A DNA stretch of 64,000 nucleotides from Comamonadaceae bacterium G21597-S1 (lineage in GTDB: Bacteria > Pseudomonadota > Gammaproteobacteria > Burkholderiales > Burkholderiaceae_C): the NCBI GenBank assembly GCA_027214345.1, contig JAPWHR010000009.1, positions 124,001-188,000 on the forward strand, written 5' to 3'. Position 1 is the stretch's first letter; every line of letters begins with the position of its first letter. The notes under the pieces were generated by a model. That model had not been told where the DNA came from and did no database searches. It saw only the letters and a program-made list of their open reading frames with translations. Positions 39,086-48,158 of this stretch are shown one piece after another. The translations under genes and the position numbers were made by a program.

Positions 39086-39369
39086 GTGAAAGACGCCCCC
39101 CGTCTGTCCGGTCGCACTGCGTGTCGACCGGCCGAACCCCCCACTGGGGGGCGGGCCGGCCGCTTCGGAGCGGCCGTGCGCGGCGGCCCCTGGATGAAGG
39201 ACGCCCCCCGTCTGTCCGGTCGCACTGCGTGTCGACCGTCCGAACCCCCCACTGGGGGGCGGGCCGGCCGCTTCGGAGCGGCCGTGCGCGGCGGCCCCTG
39301 GAGGAAAGACGCCCCCCGTCTGTCCGGTTTCACTGCGTGTAAACCGGCCGAACCCCCCACTGGGGGGCG
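39086..39369. repeat. Tandem 108-bp repeat array (2.6 copies) with two hairpins per unit
   Basis: Units run 39086-39193, 39194-39301 and a partial 39302-39369. Copies 1 and 2 differ at only a few positions; copy 3 has diverged more and loses the second hairpin. Each full unit contains CCCCCCACTGGGGGG and GGCCGCTTCGGAGCGGCC, both perfect stems. The period is a multiple of three, so a 127-codon frame (39086-39469) reads through with a 36-residue repeat, but the codon content and a similarly open opposite strand argue against coding. It sits between the two permease genes and resembles REP/BIME-type elements. The remaining 39370-39480 holds nothing I recognise. Confidence 0.9.
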
Positions 39370-39480
39370 CCCCCTGCGGCCTGGCAGAGCCAGATCCGTG
39401 GGGGCCTGGGCTGGTTGGCTCCGCGGCCACCTGACCTTTCGTGCCCATGGGTGGCGCGCTGCGTCGTGAAGGACTGACCC

Positions 39481-40371
39481 ATGAACACCATGACGCACGC
39501 AGCCGCACCGCTGGCCGCCCCCCGTCCCGCGCAGGACGGGCCCTGGCGCCGTGCCTGGCGCAAGCTGGCGCGTAACCGTATCGCGATGGCCGGATTGGCC
39601 GTGGTGGTGTTTTTCGTCGTCCTGGCGGTGTTTGCGCCCTGGATCGCGCCGCACGATCCGCTGGCGGCGGGCTGGAGCACGATCCGCAAGGCACCGAGCG
39701 CGACCCATTGGTTCGGCACCGACGACCTCGGGCGCGACGTGTTGTCGCGTGTTGTCTGGGGCACGCGCGCGTCGCTGATGGCCGGCGTGGTGTCGGTCGC
39801 GATTTCGCTGCTGCTCGGCGTGGTGATCGGCATGGTGGCCGGTTTCTTCGGCGGCATGGTCGATGCCCTGATCTCGCGGGTCACCGATGCCTTCCTGGCC
39901 TGTCCGTTCCTGATCCTGGCGATCGCGCTGGCGGCCTTCCTGGGTCCGAGCCTGACCAACGCGATGATCGCGATCGGCGTGTCGGCCGCGCCGATCTTCG
40001 TGCGCCTGACGCGGGCGCAGGTGCTCAACGTCAAGGTCGAAGACTACATCGAGGCCGCCCGCGCGGTGGGATGCTCGCCGCTGCGCATCGCCGTCTCGCA
40101 CATGTTGCCCAACATCACGGCGCCGGTGATCGTGCAGTCCACGCTGGCGATCGCCGCGGCGGTGATCGCCGAAGCCAGCCTGTCCTTCCTCGGGCTGGGC
40201 CAGCAGCCGCCAGCGCCGAGCTGGGGCAGTATGCTCAACACTGCGAAGAACTTCATGGACAGCGCGCCGTGGATGGCGATCTGGCCTGGCCTGGCGATCT
40301 TCATCCTGGTGCTGGCCTTCAACCTGCTCGGCGACGGATTGCGCGACGCGCTCGATCCGCGCCACCGCTGA
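39481..40371 (+). CDS. Peptide ABC importer permease 2 (DppC/GsiD family)
   Basis: The 296-residue permease has an N-terminal cytoplasmic tail, six membrane helices and the loop YIEAARAVGCSPLRIAVSHMLPN that docks on the ATPase. WFGTDDLGRDVLSRVVWGTR is the typical DppC motif. It follows the repeat array and is 39 bp before the gamma-glutamyltransferase gene. Confidence 0.93.
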   Translation: MNTMTHAAAPLAAPRPAQDGPWRRAWRKLARNRIAMAGLAVVVFFVVLAVFAPWIAPHDPLAAGWSTIRKAPSATHWFGTDDLGRDVLSRVVWGTRASLMAGVVSVAISLLLGVVIGMVAGFFGGMVDALISRVTDAFLACPFLILAIALAAFLGPSLTNAMIAIGVSAAPIFVRLTRAQVLNVKVEDYIEAARAVGCSPLRIAVSHMLPNITAPVIVQSTLAIAAAVIAEASLSFLGLGQQPPAPSWGSMLNTAKNFMDSAPWMAIWPGLAIFILVLAFNLLGDGLRDALDPRHR

Positions 40372-40410
40372 ACCTGTACCACTTCCCTGATCCAACCGGA
40401 ACACGACACC

Positions 40411-42018
40411 ATGCAATTCAACTGGCAGAACCCTTACCCGACAATCCGCAGCCCGCTGATGGCGCGCAACGTCGTGTCGACCTCGCACCCGCTGGCCTCG
40501 CAGGCTGGCTTGCGCATGTTGCTCAAGGGCGGCAATGCGATCGACGCGGCGATCGCGGCGGCGGCGGCTCTGACCATCGTCGAGCCGGTGTCGAACGGCC
40601 TGGGCAGCGACAACTTCGCCATCCTGTGGGACGGCAAGGAACTGCATGGCCTCAATTCCTCGGGCGTGGCGCCGGCGGCATGGAACCCTGCCTATTTCGA
40701 GAGCCGCCATGGCGGGGCCATGTGCGAGCGCGGCTGGGACTCGGTGACCACGCCTGGCGCGGTCGCCGGCTGGGTCGCGATGTCGAAACGTTTCGGCAAG
40801 TTGCCGTTCGCCGACCTGATGGAGCCGGCGATCGAGCTGGCCGAACGCGGGCACGGCGTGGGCTGCATCGTTGCCGACAAGTGGGCGCGCCAGATTCCCG
40901 TGCTGCACGACAAGCCCGGTTTCGCCGAAGCCTTCATGCCGCGCGGGCGCGCGCCGTTGCCCGGCGAGCGTTTCGTGTTCACGGCAGCCGGGCAGACCTT
41001 GCGCAAGATCGCAGCCACCACCGGCGATGCGTTCTACCGCGGCGAGGTCGCCGAACAACTGGTCGCGCACGCCGCGGCCAACGGCGGCAGCATGACGCTG
41101 GCCGACCTTGACGCATACCGCCCCGAGTGGGTCACTCCGATCCGCAAGGATTTCGCCGGCTACACCGTGCACGAGATTCCGCCCAACGGCCAGGGCATTG
41201 CGGCGCTGATGGCGCTGGGCATGCTCGACAAGCTGGACCTGGCGCGATTCGCCGTCGACAGCGTCGAGTCGCAGCATCTGCAGATCGAGGCGATGAAGCT
41301 GGCATTCGCCGACACCTACCGCTGGGTCGCCGACGCCCGGCACATGACCGAGGTCACGGCCGAGGACCTGTTGTCCGACGCCTACCTGTCCGAGCGGGCA
41401 CGGTTGATCGATCCGGCCAGGGCCCAGACCTTCTCGCATGGCACGCCGCCACGCGGCGGCACGATCTACCTGAGCGCGGCCGACGAGAGCGGCATGATGA
41501 TCAGCCTGATCCAGTCGAACTACATGGGGTTCGGCAGTGGTGTCGTGGTGCCGGGCACCGGTGTCAGTCTGCAGAACCGGGGCTTCGGCTTCACGATGCA
41601 GCAAGGCCATGCGAACCGGGTGGCCGGTGGCAAGCGGCCGTTCCATACCATCATTCCCGGCTTCCTGACCCGCGATGGACGGCCGCAGATGAGTTTCGGC
41701 GTGATGGGCGGCAACATGCAGCCGCAGGGCCATCTGCAGACGCTGGCACGCATGCTGGTCTACCAGCAGCAGCCGCAGGCAGCATGCGACGCACCGCGTT
41801 GGAAGTTCAGTGCCGGGCAGAGCGTCGACTTCGAATCGACGACGGCCCCGTCGTTGATCAACGGACTCAAGGGCCTCGGACACCGGTTCGAAGAGGTGCC
41901 GGACAACTACATGGATTTCGGCAGCGGTCAGTTCATCTGGCGCCTGAGCGACGACATGCAGGACGGCTACGTGGCCGCCAGCGATTCGCGGCGGGACGGG
42001 CAGGCGGTGGGGTTCTGA
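40411..42018 (+). CDS. Gamma-glutamyltransferase family protein, cytoplasmic type
   Basis: The 535-residue protein is an autoprocessed Ntn-hydrolase of the GGT/cephalosporin acylase family, cleaving gamma-glutamyl bonds of glutathione or related compounds. The predicted self-cleavage site is before Thr351 in GGTIYLSAAD (the family usually reads TTHxS here, so Thr-Ile-Tyr-Leu-Ser is the YwrD-like variant). QSNYMGFGSGVVVPGTG supplies the oxyanion and glutamate-binding region. There is no signal peptide, so it would act on substrate already imported by the adjacent ABC transporter. It is the last gene of that operon and is convergent with the nitrilase-type gene. Confidence 0.9.
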   Translation: MQFNWQNPYPTIRSPLMARNVVSTSHPLASQAGLRMLLKGGNAIDAAIAAAAALTIVEPVSNGLGSDNFAILWDGKELHGLNSSGVAPAAWNPAYFESRHGGAMCERGWDSVTTPGAVAGWVAMSKRFGKLPFADLMEPAIELAERGHGVGCIVADKWARQIPVLHDKPGFAEAFMPRGRAPLPGERFVFTAAGQTLRKIAATTGDAFYRGEVAEQLVAHAAANGGSMTLADLDAYRPEWVTPIRKDFAGYTVHEIPPNGQGIAALMALGMLDKLDLARFAVDSVESQHLQIEAMKLAFADTYRWVADARHMTEVTAEDLLSDAYLSERARLIDPARAQTFSHGTPPRGGTIYLSAADESGMMISLIQSNYMGFGSGVVVPGTGVSLQNRGFGFTMQQGHANRVAGGKRPFHTIIPGFLTRDGRPQMSFGVMGGNMQPQGHLQTLARMLVYQQQPQAACDAPRWKFSAGQSVDFESTTAPSLINGLKGLGHRFEEVPDNYMDFGSGQFIWRLSDDMQDGYVAASDSRRDGQAVGF

Positions 42019-42070
42019 GCGTCTTGCCGGCACGGGCAGGGCGCCGTGCTCCGCCGGCCCGCGCGGCGGG

Positions 42071-42919
42071 TCAGTGCTCGCCGGTGCGGGTATAGGTCTC
42101 CGGCCGCCGGTCGCGGTAGAACTGCCAGGCCGTGCGAACCTCGCGCAACACGTCCATGTCGAGGTCGCGGATGACGACCTCGGTCTTGTCTGTGCTGGCC
42201 ACGGCGCCGACGTAGTTGCCGCGCGGGTCGACGAAATAACTCGAGCCGTAGAAGGTCACGGCCTTGTCGCCGAACTCGCCGGCCTCGTTGCCGATGCGGT
42301 TGTTCGCGGCGATGAAATACTGGTTGGCCGCGGCAGCCGCGGGTTGTTCCAGTTCCCACAGCCGGTTCGACAGGCCCGGCTTGGTGGCCGAGGGGTTGAA
42401 CACGATGGTCGCGCCGGCCAGGCCGAGTTCGCGCCAGCCTTCCGGGAAATGCCGGTCGTAGCAGATATACACGCCGATGCGCCCGACGGCGGTGTCGAAC
42501 ACCGGGTAACCCAGCGTGCCGGGGCGGAAATAGAACTTCTCCCAGAACTGCGGCAGGTTGGGAATATGGTGCTTGCGGTATTTGCCCAGCAGCCGGCCGT
42601 CGGCATCGATGACGGCGGCGGTGTTGTAGAGCAGGCCCGGCATCTCCTCCTCGTAGATCGGCAACACGATGACCAGTTTGAGCTCCTGCGCCAGTTTCTG
42701 GAACCGTTCGACCGTCGGTCCGGGGATGGACTCGGCGTAGGCGTAGTACTTGGTGTCCTCGATGATGCCGAAATACGGCCCGTAGAACAGCTCCTGGAAA
42801 CAGATGATGCCGGCACCTTGGGCAGCCGCGTCACGCGCGAACTGCTCGTGTTTGGCGATCATCGATTCCTTGTCGCCGGTCCAGTCGGTCTGGGTGATGG
42901 CTGCGCGTACCACGCTCAT
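42071..42919 (-). CDS. Nitrilase-superfamily N-carbamoyl amidohydrolase
   Basis: The 282-residue protein has the Glu-Lys-Cys triad of the nitrilase fold: Glu in CFQELFYGPYFG, Lys in KYRKHHIP and Cys in YICYDRHFPEGWREL. The pattern HHIPNLPQFWEKFYFRPG resembles beta-ureidopropionase and N-carbamoylputrescine amidase. It would hydrolyse an N-carbamoyl amine to amine, carbon dioxide and ammonia in the cytoplasm. GGAGG lies just before the ATG at 42917-42919; the longer upstream frame is not conserved. Confidence 0.9.
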   Translation of the reverse strand: MSVVRAAITQTDWTGDKESMIAKHEQFARDAAAQGAGIICFQELFYGPYFGIIEDTKYYAYAESIPGPTVERFQKLAQELKLVIVLPIYEEEMPGLLYNTAAVIDADGRLLGKYRKHHIPNLPQFWEKFYFRPGTLGYPVFDTAVGRIGVYICYDRHFPEGWRELGLAGATIVFNPSATKPGLSNRLWELEQPAAAAANQYFIAANNRIGNEAGEFGDKAVTFYGSSYFVDPRGNYVGAVASTDKTEVVIRDLDMDVLREVRTAWQFYRDRRPETYTRTGEH

Positions 42920-43075
42920 GGGATCCTCCGTTCGGTGAATGACCCGGCCGGCCGGCGCGGGGCCTGCGGCCCCGTCGGCAGCAGGGGATACCACGGTAGC
43001 GGTTTGTGCCCCCGCGTGTCAAATCCCTAGAATGGTTGTCCAGCATCTTCTGGCGCCAGTTTCCCGGAGTTCCCC

Positions 43076-43315
43076 ATGAAGAAATCCCTTCTGCTGCTGT
43101 CCTTCCTGTTCATGTCGGCGGGCGCACTTGCCCACAACTGCCCGAACGAGATGAAGGCCATCGATCTCAAGCTGACCGGCAATCCCAAGCTCAGTTCGGC
43201 CGACATGAGCCGAGTGATGACTTTGCGCACCGATGGCGAGAAGCTGCACAAGGAAGGCAAACACGCCGATTCGATGAAGGCGTTGGCCGAGGCGAAGAAA
43301 CTGCTCGGCATGTAA
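43076..43315 (+). CDS. Small exported protein of unknown function
   Basis: The 79-residue protein has a clear signal peptide (MKKSLLLLSFLFMSAGALA) and a mature part of about 60 residues rich in Lys and predicted helical (SADMSRVMTLRTDGEKLHKEGK, KALAEAKKLLGM). Homologous small periplasmic proteins with a single helix-turn-helix-like hairpin are common in betaproteobacteria, with no assigned role. An AGTTCCCC leader gives a poor ribosome binding site, but GGAG lies 11 bases upstream. Confidence 0.8.
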   Translation: MKKSLLLLSFLFMSAGALAHNCPNEMKAIDLKLTGNPKLSSADMSRVMTLRTDGEKLHKEGKHADSMKALAEAKKLLGM

Positions 43316-43413
43316 GCCAGCTCGCCAGCCTGTGGACCAGGCCGGATATGCCCGCTGCGCGCGCGGTGCTGCGTGCGCGCGGGGCACAGGTGACGGTGTG
43401 CCGTTGCCGCGTA

Positions 43414-44325
43414 TCAGGCGGCTGCCGGCGGATCGATGAAGGCCCTGATCATCCGGTTCACCGCTTCGGGTTGCTCATGCGCGAGCCAGTGGCTGGCATC
43501 GGGCAGGTATTGCACCCGCAGGTCCGGCACGACCTGGTCGAGACCGTCCAGGCAGCCGGGCAGCAGATGGCGATCCTGTTCACCCCACAACACCAGCGTC
43601 GGCATCGTGACCTGCACGGTGGCCGGATCGATCTTCACCGCGCAGGCGCCCGGTTCGGTGGCCGTGGCCGGGTGCAGCGGACTGGCCCGGTAATAGTTCA
43701 GCGCCGCCGTGATGGCACCTGGCTGGGTCCAGGCCGCCACATACCGCTGCGCTGTCGCATCGTCGAACCATTGCGGTACCGAGCCGTCGGCGTCGGCCAG
43801 CATGCCGCGCAACCAGGCGCAGTCGTTGGCGAGCAGCGTGGCGGCGGCATCGGGCTGGCGAAACAGGTTCATGTACGCGCTGGCGTCGATCTGCTGCCGG
43901 TTGTGGCACAACTCGCGCGCAAAGGTCCAGGGATGCACGGCGTTGAGGATCACCAGCTTGTGCACCATGTCGGGACGGGTGATCGCCATCGCGAACGCCA
44001 GCGCGCCGCCCCAGTCATGGCCGACCAGCACGCATTGCCGGTAGCCCAGCGCCTGTACCAGCGCGACGAGGTCGGTCACGATGGCCTGGGCGCGGTAGTC
44101 GGACAACCTGGTGGGCCTGTCGCTGAAGTTGACGCCGCGCGTGTCGGGTGCGACGACGAAGTGGTCGCGTCCGAACTCCTGCAGTTGCGCATGCCAGGCG
44201 AACCAGAACTCGGGGAAACCATGCAGGAACAGCATCAGCGGCCGGCCGGGCTGGCCGGCCTGGGCATGGTGCAGGCTCAGTCCGTTGACGGTGGTGCGCG
44301 CAAAGGTGATCGTGTCGGTCGGCAT
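43414..44325 (-). CDS. Epoxide hydrolase-like alpha/beta hydrolase
   Basis: The 303-residue protein has the oxyanion motif HGFPEFWFAWH, the nucleophile elbow VGHDWGGALA with Asp (typical of epoxide hydrolases and haloalkane dehalogenases), the acid in LWGEQDRHL and the base in DASHWLAHEQPE. The Asp nucleophile and HGFPE favour epoxide hydrolase. It is separated from the downstream lapB gene (44402) by only 76 bp in the upstream direction but appears unrelated to it. Confidence 0.88.
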   Translation of the reverse strand: MPTDTITFARTTVNGLSLHHAQAGQPGRPLMLFLHGFPEFWFAWHAQLQEFGRDHFVVAPDTRGVNFSDRPTRLSDYRAQAIVTDLVALVQALGYRQCVLVGHDWGGALAFAMAITRPDMVHKLVILNAVHPWTFARELCHNRQQIDASAYMNLFRQPDAAATLLANDCAWLRGMLADADGSVPQWFDDATAQRYVAAWTQPGAITAALNYYRASPLHPATATEPGACAVKIDPATVQVTMPTLVLWGEQDRHLLPGCLDGLDQVVPDLRVQYLPDASHWLAHEQPEAVNRMIRAFIDPPAAA

Positions 44326-44401
44326 CGGTTTCGCTTGTGTTGCGCCCGGTGGGCAGGTGACCGGGCGCAGGCCGGCCTGCTTGCCGGTGCGCCCCGGTCG
44401 G

Positions 44402-45553
44402 TCAGAGCTCCTCGACGCGCCGCGCCGGGTAGCTGTCCCAGGCCTGGCAGCCTGGGCATTGCCAGAAGTGCTGCTTGGCCTCGAATCCGCAGGCCGCGCA
44501 GCGATAACGCGTGAGCGGCTTGACCGCATGCTCCAGCGCCCGTTGTACCGAGGGCTGGGCCGGGTCCTGCTGCTCGCTCGCGATCCAACGCGACGCCGCC
44601 ACCAGCGAGGGTTCCTTTTCGAGGTGGCGCAGGTACCACTGGCGGGTCTCGGCCGGGCGCTTGCCCAGATGGGTTTCGAGCGTGACGATGGCCTCCAGGC
44701 AGTCGATGCAGGGTGCCTCGGCATAGTGCGCCTTGATGCGTTCGAGCACCTGCGGCGCCTGCCCGCTGGCGATGCCGAGCTGGGCCAGGTGTGCGGCGAT
44801 CAGCGGCACCGCCGCCGGTGCCACGTCGTGGACGGATTGCAATGTCGCCAGTGCCTGGTCCGGATGGCCGCGCTGGCCCAGCAACTTGGCCAGCTCGATG
44901 CGCGGCCGCGGGGCATTGGGGGCGTTGTGCATCGCCTGTTCCAGCAGCTTCTGCGCGGCCTCGGGTTCGTGGGCTGCCAGATGGGCGGCGCTTTGTTCGC
45001 ACAGATAGTGGGCGAGCCGACCGGCAAAACTGCCGTGTTCGGCGTTCTCCAGGCGCTGCGCCACCTCGGCGGCCCGTACCCAGTCGCGCGAGCGCTCGTA
45101 GTTGGCCAGCAGTGCCAGCCGTGCCTCGGACTGGAACGGCGTGCCTTCGAGCTTGAGCAAGGCCTCTTCGGCGCGGTCGAGCAGGCCGGCGCGCAGGTAG
45201 TCCAGCGCCAGCGCATGTTGGGCCCGGTGGCGGTCGGCCGAGCTGAGGTCGCCGCGCGAGAGCAGGTGCTGGTGCACCCGCACCGCACGTTCGTATTCGC
45301 CACGCCGGCGAAACAGGTTGCCGAGCGCGAAATGCAGTTCCGATGTGTCCGGATCGTTCTGCACCGCCTCGATGAAGGCGTCGATGGCCTGGTCCTGCTG
45401 TTCGTTGAGCAGGAAGTTGAGGCCGCGGAAATAGGCCTTGGGGGCGCGCCGGTTCTCCAGCCGCAGCTGGCGCAGGTCGAAGCGCGATGCGGCCCAGCCG
45501 AGAAAAAAGGTGACGGGAAGGCTCAGCAGCAGCCAGCTGATGTCAAAGTCCAT
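44402..45553 (-). CDS. lapB: Lipopolysaccharide assembly protein B (TPR adaptor)
   Basis: LapB tethers to the inner membrane and controls turnover of LpxC through FtsH. The 383-residue protein has an N-terminal membrane helix (ISWLLLSLPVTFFLGWAAS), about nine tetratricopeptide repeats, and a C-terminal rubredoxin-like metal knuckle YRCAACGFEAKQHFWQCPGC that is essential in E. coli. Its start overlaps the end of lapA by 11 bp, the conserved order in proteobacteria. Confidence 0.95.
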   Translation of the reverse strand: MDFDISWLLLSLPVTFFLGWAASRFDLRQLRLENRRAPKAYFRGLNFLLNEQQDQAIDAFIEAVQNDPDTSELHFALGNLFRRRGEYERAVRVHQHLLSRGDLSSADRHRAQHALALDYLRAGLLDRAEEALLKLEGTPFQSEARLALLANYERSRDWVRAAEVAQRLENAEHGSFAGRLAHYLCEQSAAHLAAHEPEAAQKLLEQAMHNAPNAPRPRIELAKLLGQRGHPDQALATLQSVHDVAPAAVPLIAAHLAQLGIASGQAPQVLERIKAHYAEAPCIDCLEAIVTLETHLGKRPAETRQWYLRHLEKEPSLVAASRWIASEQQDPAQPSVQRALEHAVKPLTRYRCAACGFEAKQHFWQCPGCQAWDSYPARRVEEL

Positions 45554-45848
45554 GGGCTGCGCCAGGGTGGGGCGGTTGGTCCGCGTTCGGGCTGGTCGCC
45601 GGCGGCGAGGCCTGCACGCGCTGCGCCATGTCGCTGCGCCGCCAGCGCCGGGGGGCCATGCCCAGCACGCCGACGACAAGGCCGACGGCGAACGCCGCGA
45701 GCACGATCAGCACCATCGGGCTGCGCCATTGCTGGCCGAAGAACAGATGCAGGCTGGCCTCGTGCTGGTTGTTCAGTGCAAAGGCGAACAGCGTGAAAAA
45801 GATCAATGCCTTGAGCACCCACTTGAGCAACCGGATGGCGTTCTTCAT
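45543..45848 (-). CDS. lapA: Lipopolysaccharide assembly protein A domain protein
   Basis: The 101-residue inner-membrane protein has two hydrophobic helices (ALIFFTLFAFALN and MVLIVLAAFAVGLVVGVLGM) with the conserved NNQ between them, and a Pro-rich cytoplasmic tail. It is the usual partner of lapB and lies between ihfB and lapB. Confidence 0.92.
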   Translation of the reverse strand: MKNAIRLLKWVLKALIFFTLFAFALNNQHEASLHLFFGQQWRSPMVLIVLAAFAVGLVVGVLGMAPRRWRRSDMAQRVQASPPATSPNADQPPHPGAAHGL

Positions 45849-45952
45849 GGGGATCGATTCTACGGGGGGCCACTATCGGCGGCGATGGTACGCCGGCCGG
45901 GAGTGCAAGCGACTGCGCGGCGCAGGCCGGCCGCGCAGCGGCGCCGGCGCAT

Positions 45953-46279
45953 CTAGGCGCGGCGCTTGTCGACTTCGCCAGGCGCCAGCGTGTCGGCGGT
46001 TCGACGATCGACCGCCTCGCGCAAGGCCTTGCCAGGCTTGAAATGGGGAACCCGCTTTTCGGGTATCGCGACGCTTTCGCCACTGCGTGGGTTGCGACCC
46101 ATGCGTGGAGGGCGCCGATTGATCGAGAAACTGCCGAAGCCGCGGATCTCGATCCGGTGTCCGGCCACCAAGGCGTCGTTCATCGCGTCGAGGATCGCCT
46201 TGACGGCGAACTCCGCATCGCGGTGGGTGAGTTGCCCAAACCGGTTGGCCAACAACTCGACAAGATCCGATCGGGTCAT
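45953..46279 (-). CDS. ihfB: Integration host factor beta subunit
   Basis: The 108-residue protein is a DNA-bending HU/IHF-family subunit that heterodimerises with IhfA. It shows [14 protein letters not shown], the strand-loop [25 protein letters not shown] with the Pro-intercalating arm, and a C-terminal helix. It follows rpsA as in most proteobacteria. The start at 46277-46279 gives the canonical N terminus. A hairpin terminator lies between the two genes, so ihfB expression may rely on read-through or its own promoter. Confidence 0.95.
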   Translation of the reverse strand: MTRSDLVELLANRFGQLTHRDAEFAVKAILDAMNDALVAGHRIEIRGFGSFSINRRPPRMGRNPRSGESVAIPEKRVPHFKPGKALREAVDRRTADTLAPGEVDKRRA

Positions 46280-46290
46280 GGTAGGTGTCG

Positions 46291-46341
46291 AAAAAGGACA
46301 AGGTCGTGACACGCACGCAGGGTGGCGCGCCACGACCTTGT
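46291..46341 (-). terminator. Intrinsic terminator downstream of rpsA
   Basis: On the minus strand an 11-bp perfect stem (arms 46331-46341 and 46298-46308, ACAAGGTCGTG and complement) is followed by CC and five T residues (46291-46295). It starts 14 bp after the rpsA stop and ends 12 bp before the ihfB start, so it can end most rpsA transcripts and attenuate ihfB. Confidence 0.7.
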
Positions 46342-46354
46342 GGTCAGGCAACGA

Positions 46355-48034
46355 TCAGTTGTTGTCCAGTTTGGCGCGCAGCAAGGCACCCAGGCTGGTC
46401 GTGCCGGCGTTCTCACGCTGGGAGCTCTGGCTCAGGCTGGCCATGGCTTCCTGCTGGTCCACGGCATCCTTGGCCTTGATCGACAGCTGGATGTTGCGGG
46501 TCTTGCGATCCACGTTGACCACCACCGCGGTGACCTCGTCGCCTTCCTTGAGCACGTTGCGCGCGTCTTCGACGCGGTCACGGCTGATCTCGGAGGCACG
46601 CAGGTAGGCGATGATGTCGTTGCCCAGGTCGATCTCGGCACCTTTGGGATCCACGGTCTTGACCTTGCCGGTCACGATCTGGCCCTTGTCATTCACCGAC
46701 ACGAAGGTCGTGAACGGGTCGGAGTCGAGCTGCTTGATGCCCAGCGAGATACGCTCGCGGTCCACGTCGACGGCCAGCACCAGGGCCTCGACTTCCTGGC
46801 CCTTCTTGTAGTTGCGCACGGCGGCTTCGCCCGGCTCGTTCCAGCTCAGGTCGGACAGGTGCACCAGGCCGTCGATGCCGGCGGCCAGGCCGACGAACAC
46901 GCCGAAGTCGGTGATCGACTTGATCGGACCCTTGACGCGGTCACCGCGCTTGGTGTTCTGCGCGAATTCCTGCCACGGGTTGGCCTTGCACTGCTTCATG
47001 CCCAGGCTGATGCGGCGCTTGTCTTCGTCGATCTCGAGGACCATGACTTCGACTTCCTCGCCCAGCGTGACGATCTTGCTCGGAGCCACGTTCTTGTTGG
47101 TCCAGTCCATCTCGGACACGTGCACCAGGCCTTCGATGCCCGGCTCGAGTTCGACGAACGCGCCGTAGTCGGCGATGTTGGTGATCTTGCCGAACATGCG
47201 CGTGCCTTGCGGGTAACGGCGGTTCACGCCCAGCCACGGGTCATCGCCCATCTGCTTGAGACCCAGCGAGACACGGTTTTTCTCGGTGTCGAACTTCAGG
47301 ATCTTGGCCATGATTTCCTGGCCAGCCGTCACCACTTCGCTCGGGTGACGGACACGGCGCCAGGCCATGTCGGTGATGTGCAGCAGGCCGTCGATGCCGC
47401 CGAGGTCGACGAACGCACCGTATTCGGTGATGTTCTTGACCACGCCGTTGACGATGGCGCCTTCCTTCAGGGTGGCCATCAGCTTGGCGCGTTCCTCGCC
47501 CATGCTGGCCTCGACCACGGCACGGCGCGACAACACGACGTTGTTGCGCTTGCGGTCGAGCTTGATGACCTTGAATTCCAGGGTCTTGTTTTCGTACGGG
47601 GTGAGGTCCTTGGTCGGACGGGTGTCGACCAGCGAGCCCGGCAGGAACGCGCGAATGCCGTTGACCAGCACGGTCAGGCCACCCTTGACCTTGCCGCTGG
47701 TGGTGCCGGTGACGAATTCGCCGGACTCGAGTGCTTTCTCGAGGGCCATCCAGGAGGCCAGCCGCTTGGCGGTGTCACGGCTGACGATGGTGTCGCCGTA
47801 GCCGTTTTCCATGGCGACGATGGCCACGGAGACGAATTCGCCCACCTGGACTTCGAGTTCGCCCTTGTCGCTCTTGAACTCGCTCAAGGGCACGTAGGCT
47901 TCGGATTTGAGGCCGGCGTTGACGACCACGAAATTGTGCTCGATACGCACCACTTCGGCGGTCACGACCTCGCCAACGCGGGTTTCGGAGCGCTTCAGTG
48001 ACTCTTCAAAGAGATCGGCAAAAGATTCAGACAT
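46355..48034 (-). CDS. rpsA: 30S ribosomal protein S1
   Basis: The 559-residue protein consists of six S1 (OB-fold) RNA-binding domains; the last four have clear repeats such as [37 protein letters not shown] and [20 protein letters not shown]1 recruits mRNA to the ribosome. The start [13 protein letters not shown] is canonical. It lies downstream of the aroA-cmk fusion with a 124-bp gap that probably contains its own promoter. Confidence 0.97.
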   Translation of the reverse strand: MSESFADLFEESLKRSETRVGEVVTAEVVRIEHNFVVVNAGLKSEAYVPLSEFKSDKGELEVQVGEFVSVAIVAMENGYGDTIVSRDTAKRLASWMALEKALESGEFVTGTTSGKVKGGLTVLVNGIRAFLPGSLVDTRPTKDLTPYENKTLEFKVIKLDRKRNNVVLSRRAVVEASMGEERAKLMATLKEGAIVNGVVKNITEYGAFVDLGGIDGLLHITDMAWRRVRHPSEVVTAGQEIMAKILKFDTEKNRVSLGLKQMGDDPWLGVNRRYPQGTRMFGKITNIADYGAFVELEPGIEGLVHVSEMDWTNKNVAPSKIVTLGEEVEVMVLEIDEDKRRISLGMKQCKANPWQEFAQNTKRGDRVKGPIKSITDFGVFVGLAAGIDGLVHLSDLSWNEPGEAAVRNYKKGQEVEALVLAVDVDRERISLGIKQLDSDPFTTFVSVNDKGQIVTGKVKTVDPKGAEIDLGNDIIAYLRASEISRDRVEDARNVLKEGDEVTAVVVNVDRKTRNIQLSIKAKDAVDQQEAMASLSQSSQRENAGTTSLGALLRAKLDNN

Positions 48035-48158
48035 TGTGTTTGCGGATGAACCGCGGGTTGTTGCGTTGTCCACCACACGACCAGTGCGCCATTGAGGCGC
48101 GAGAAGAGTCGTGTGGACCATCACGACGGCCGGGGCTGTCGTGTTTGTCCCTTGGCGC

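Noticed and set aside
39086-39369. CRISPR-like array
   Set aside because: Units are directly adjacent with no unique spacers, the 108-bp period is too long, and no cas genes are near.
39086-39469. A 127-codon frame with 36-residue repeats after permease 1
   Set aside because: It arises from the 108-bp DNA repeats. It has a GTG start with no ribosome binding site, both strands are open and hairpins dominate the unit; I treat it as a repeat array, not a gene.
39082-42033. A 983-codon minus-strand frame opposite the permease/transferase genes
   Set aside because: It is the antisense shadow of well-recognised proteins and runs through the repeat array only because the period is a multiple of three.
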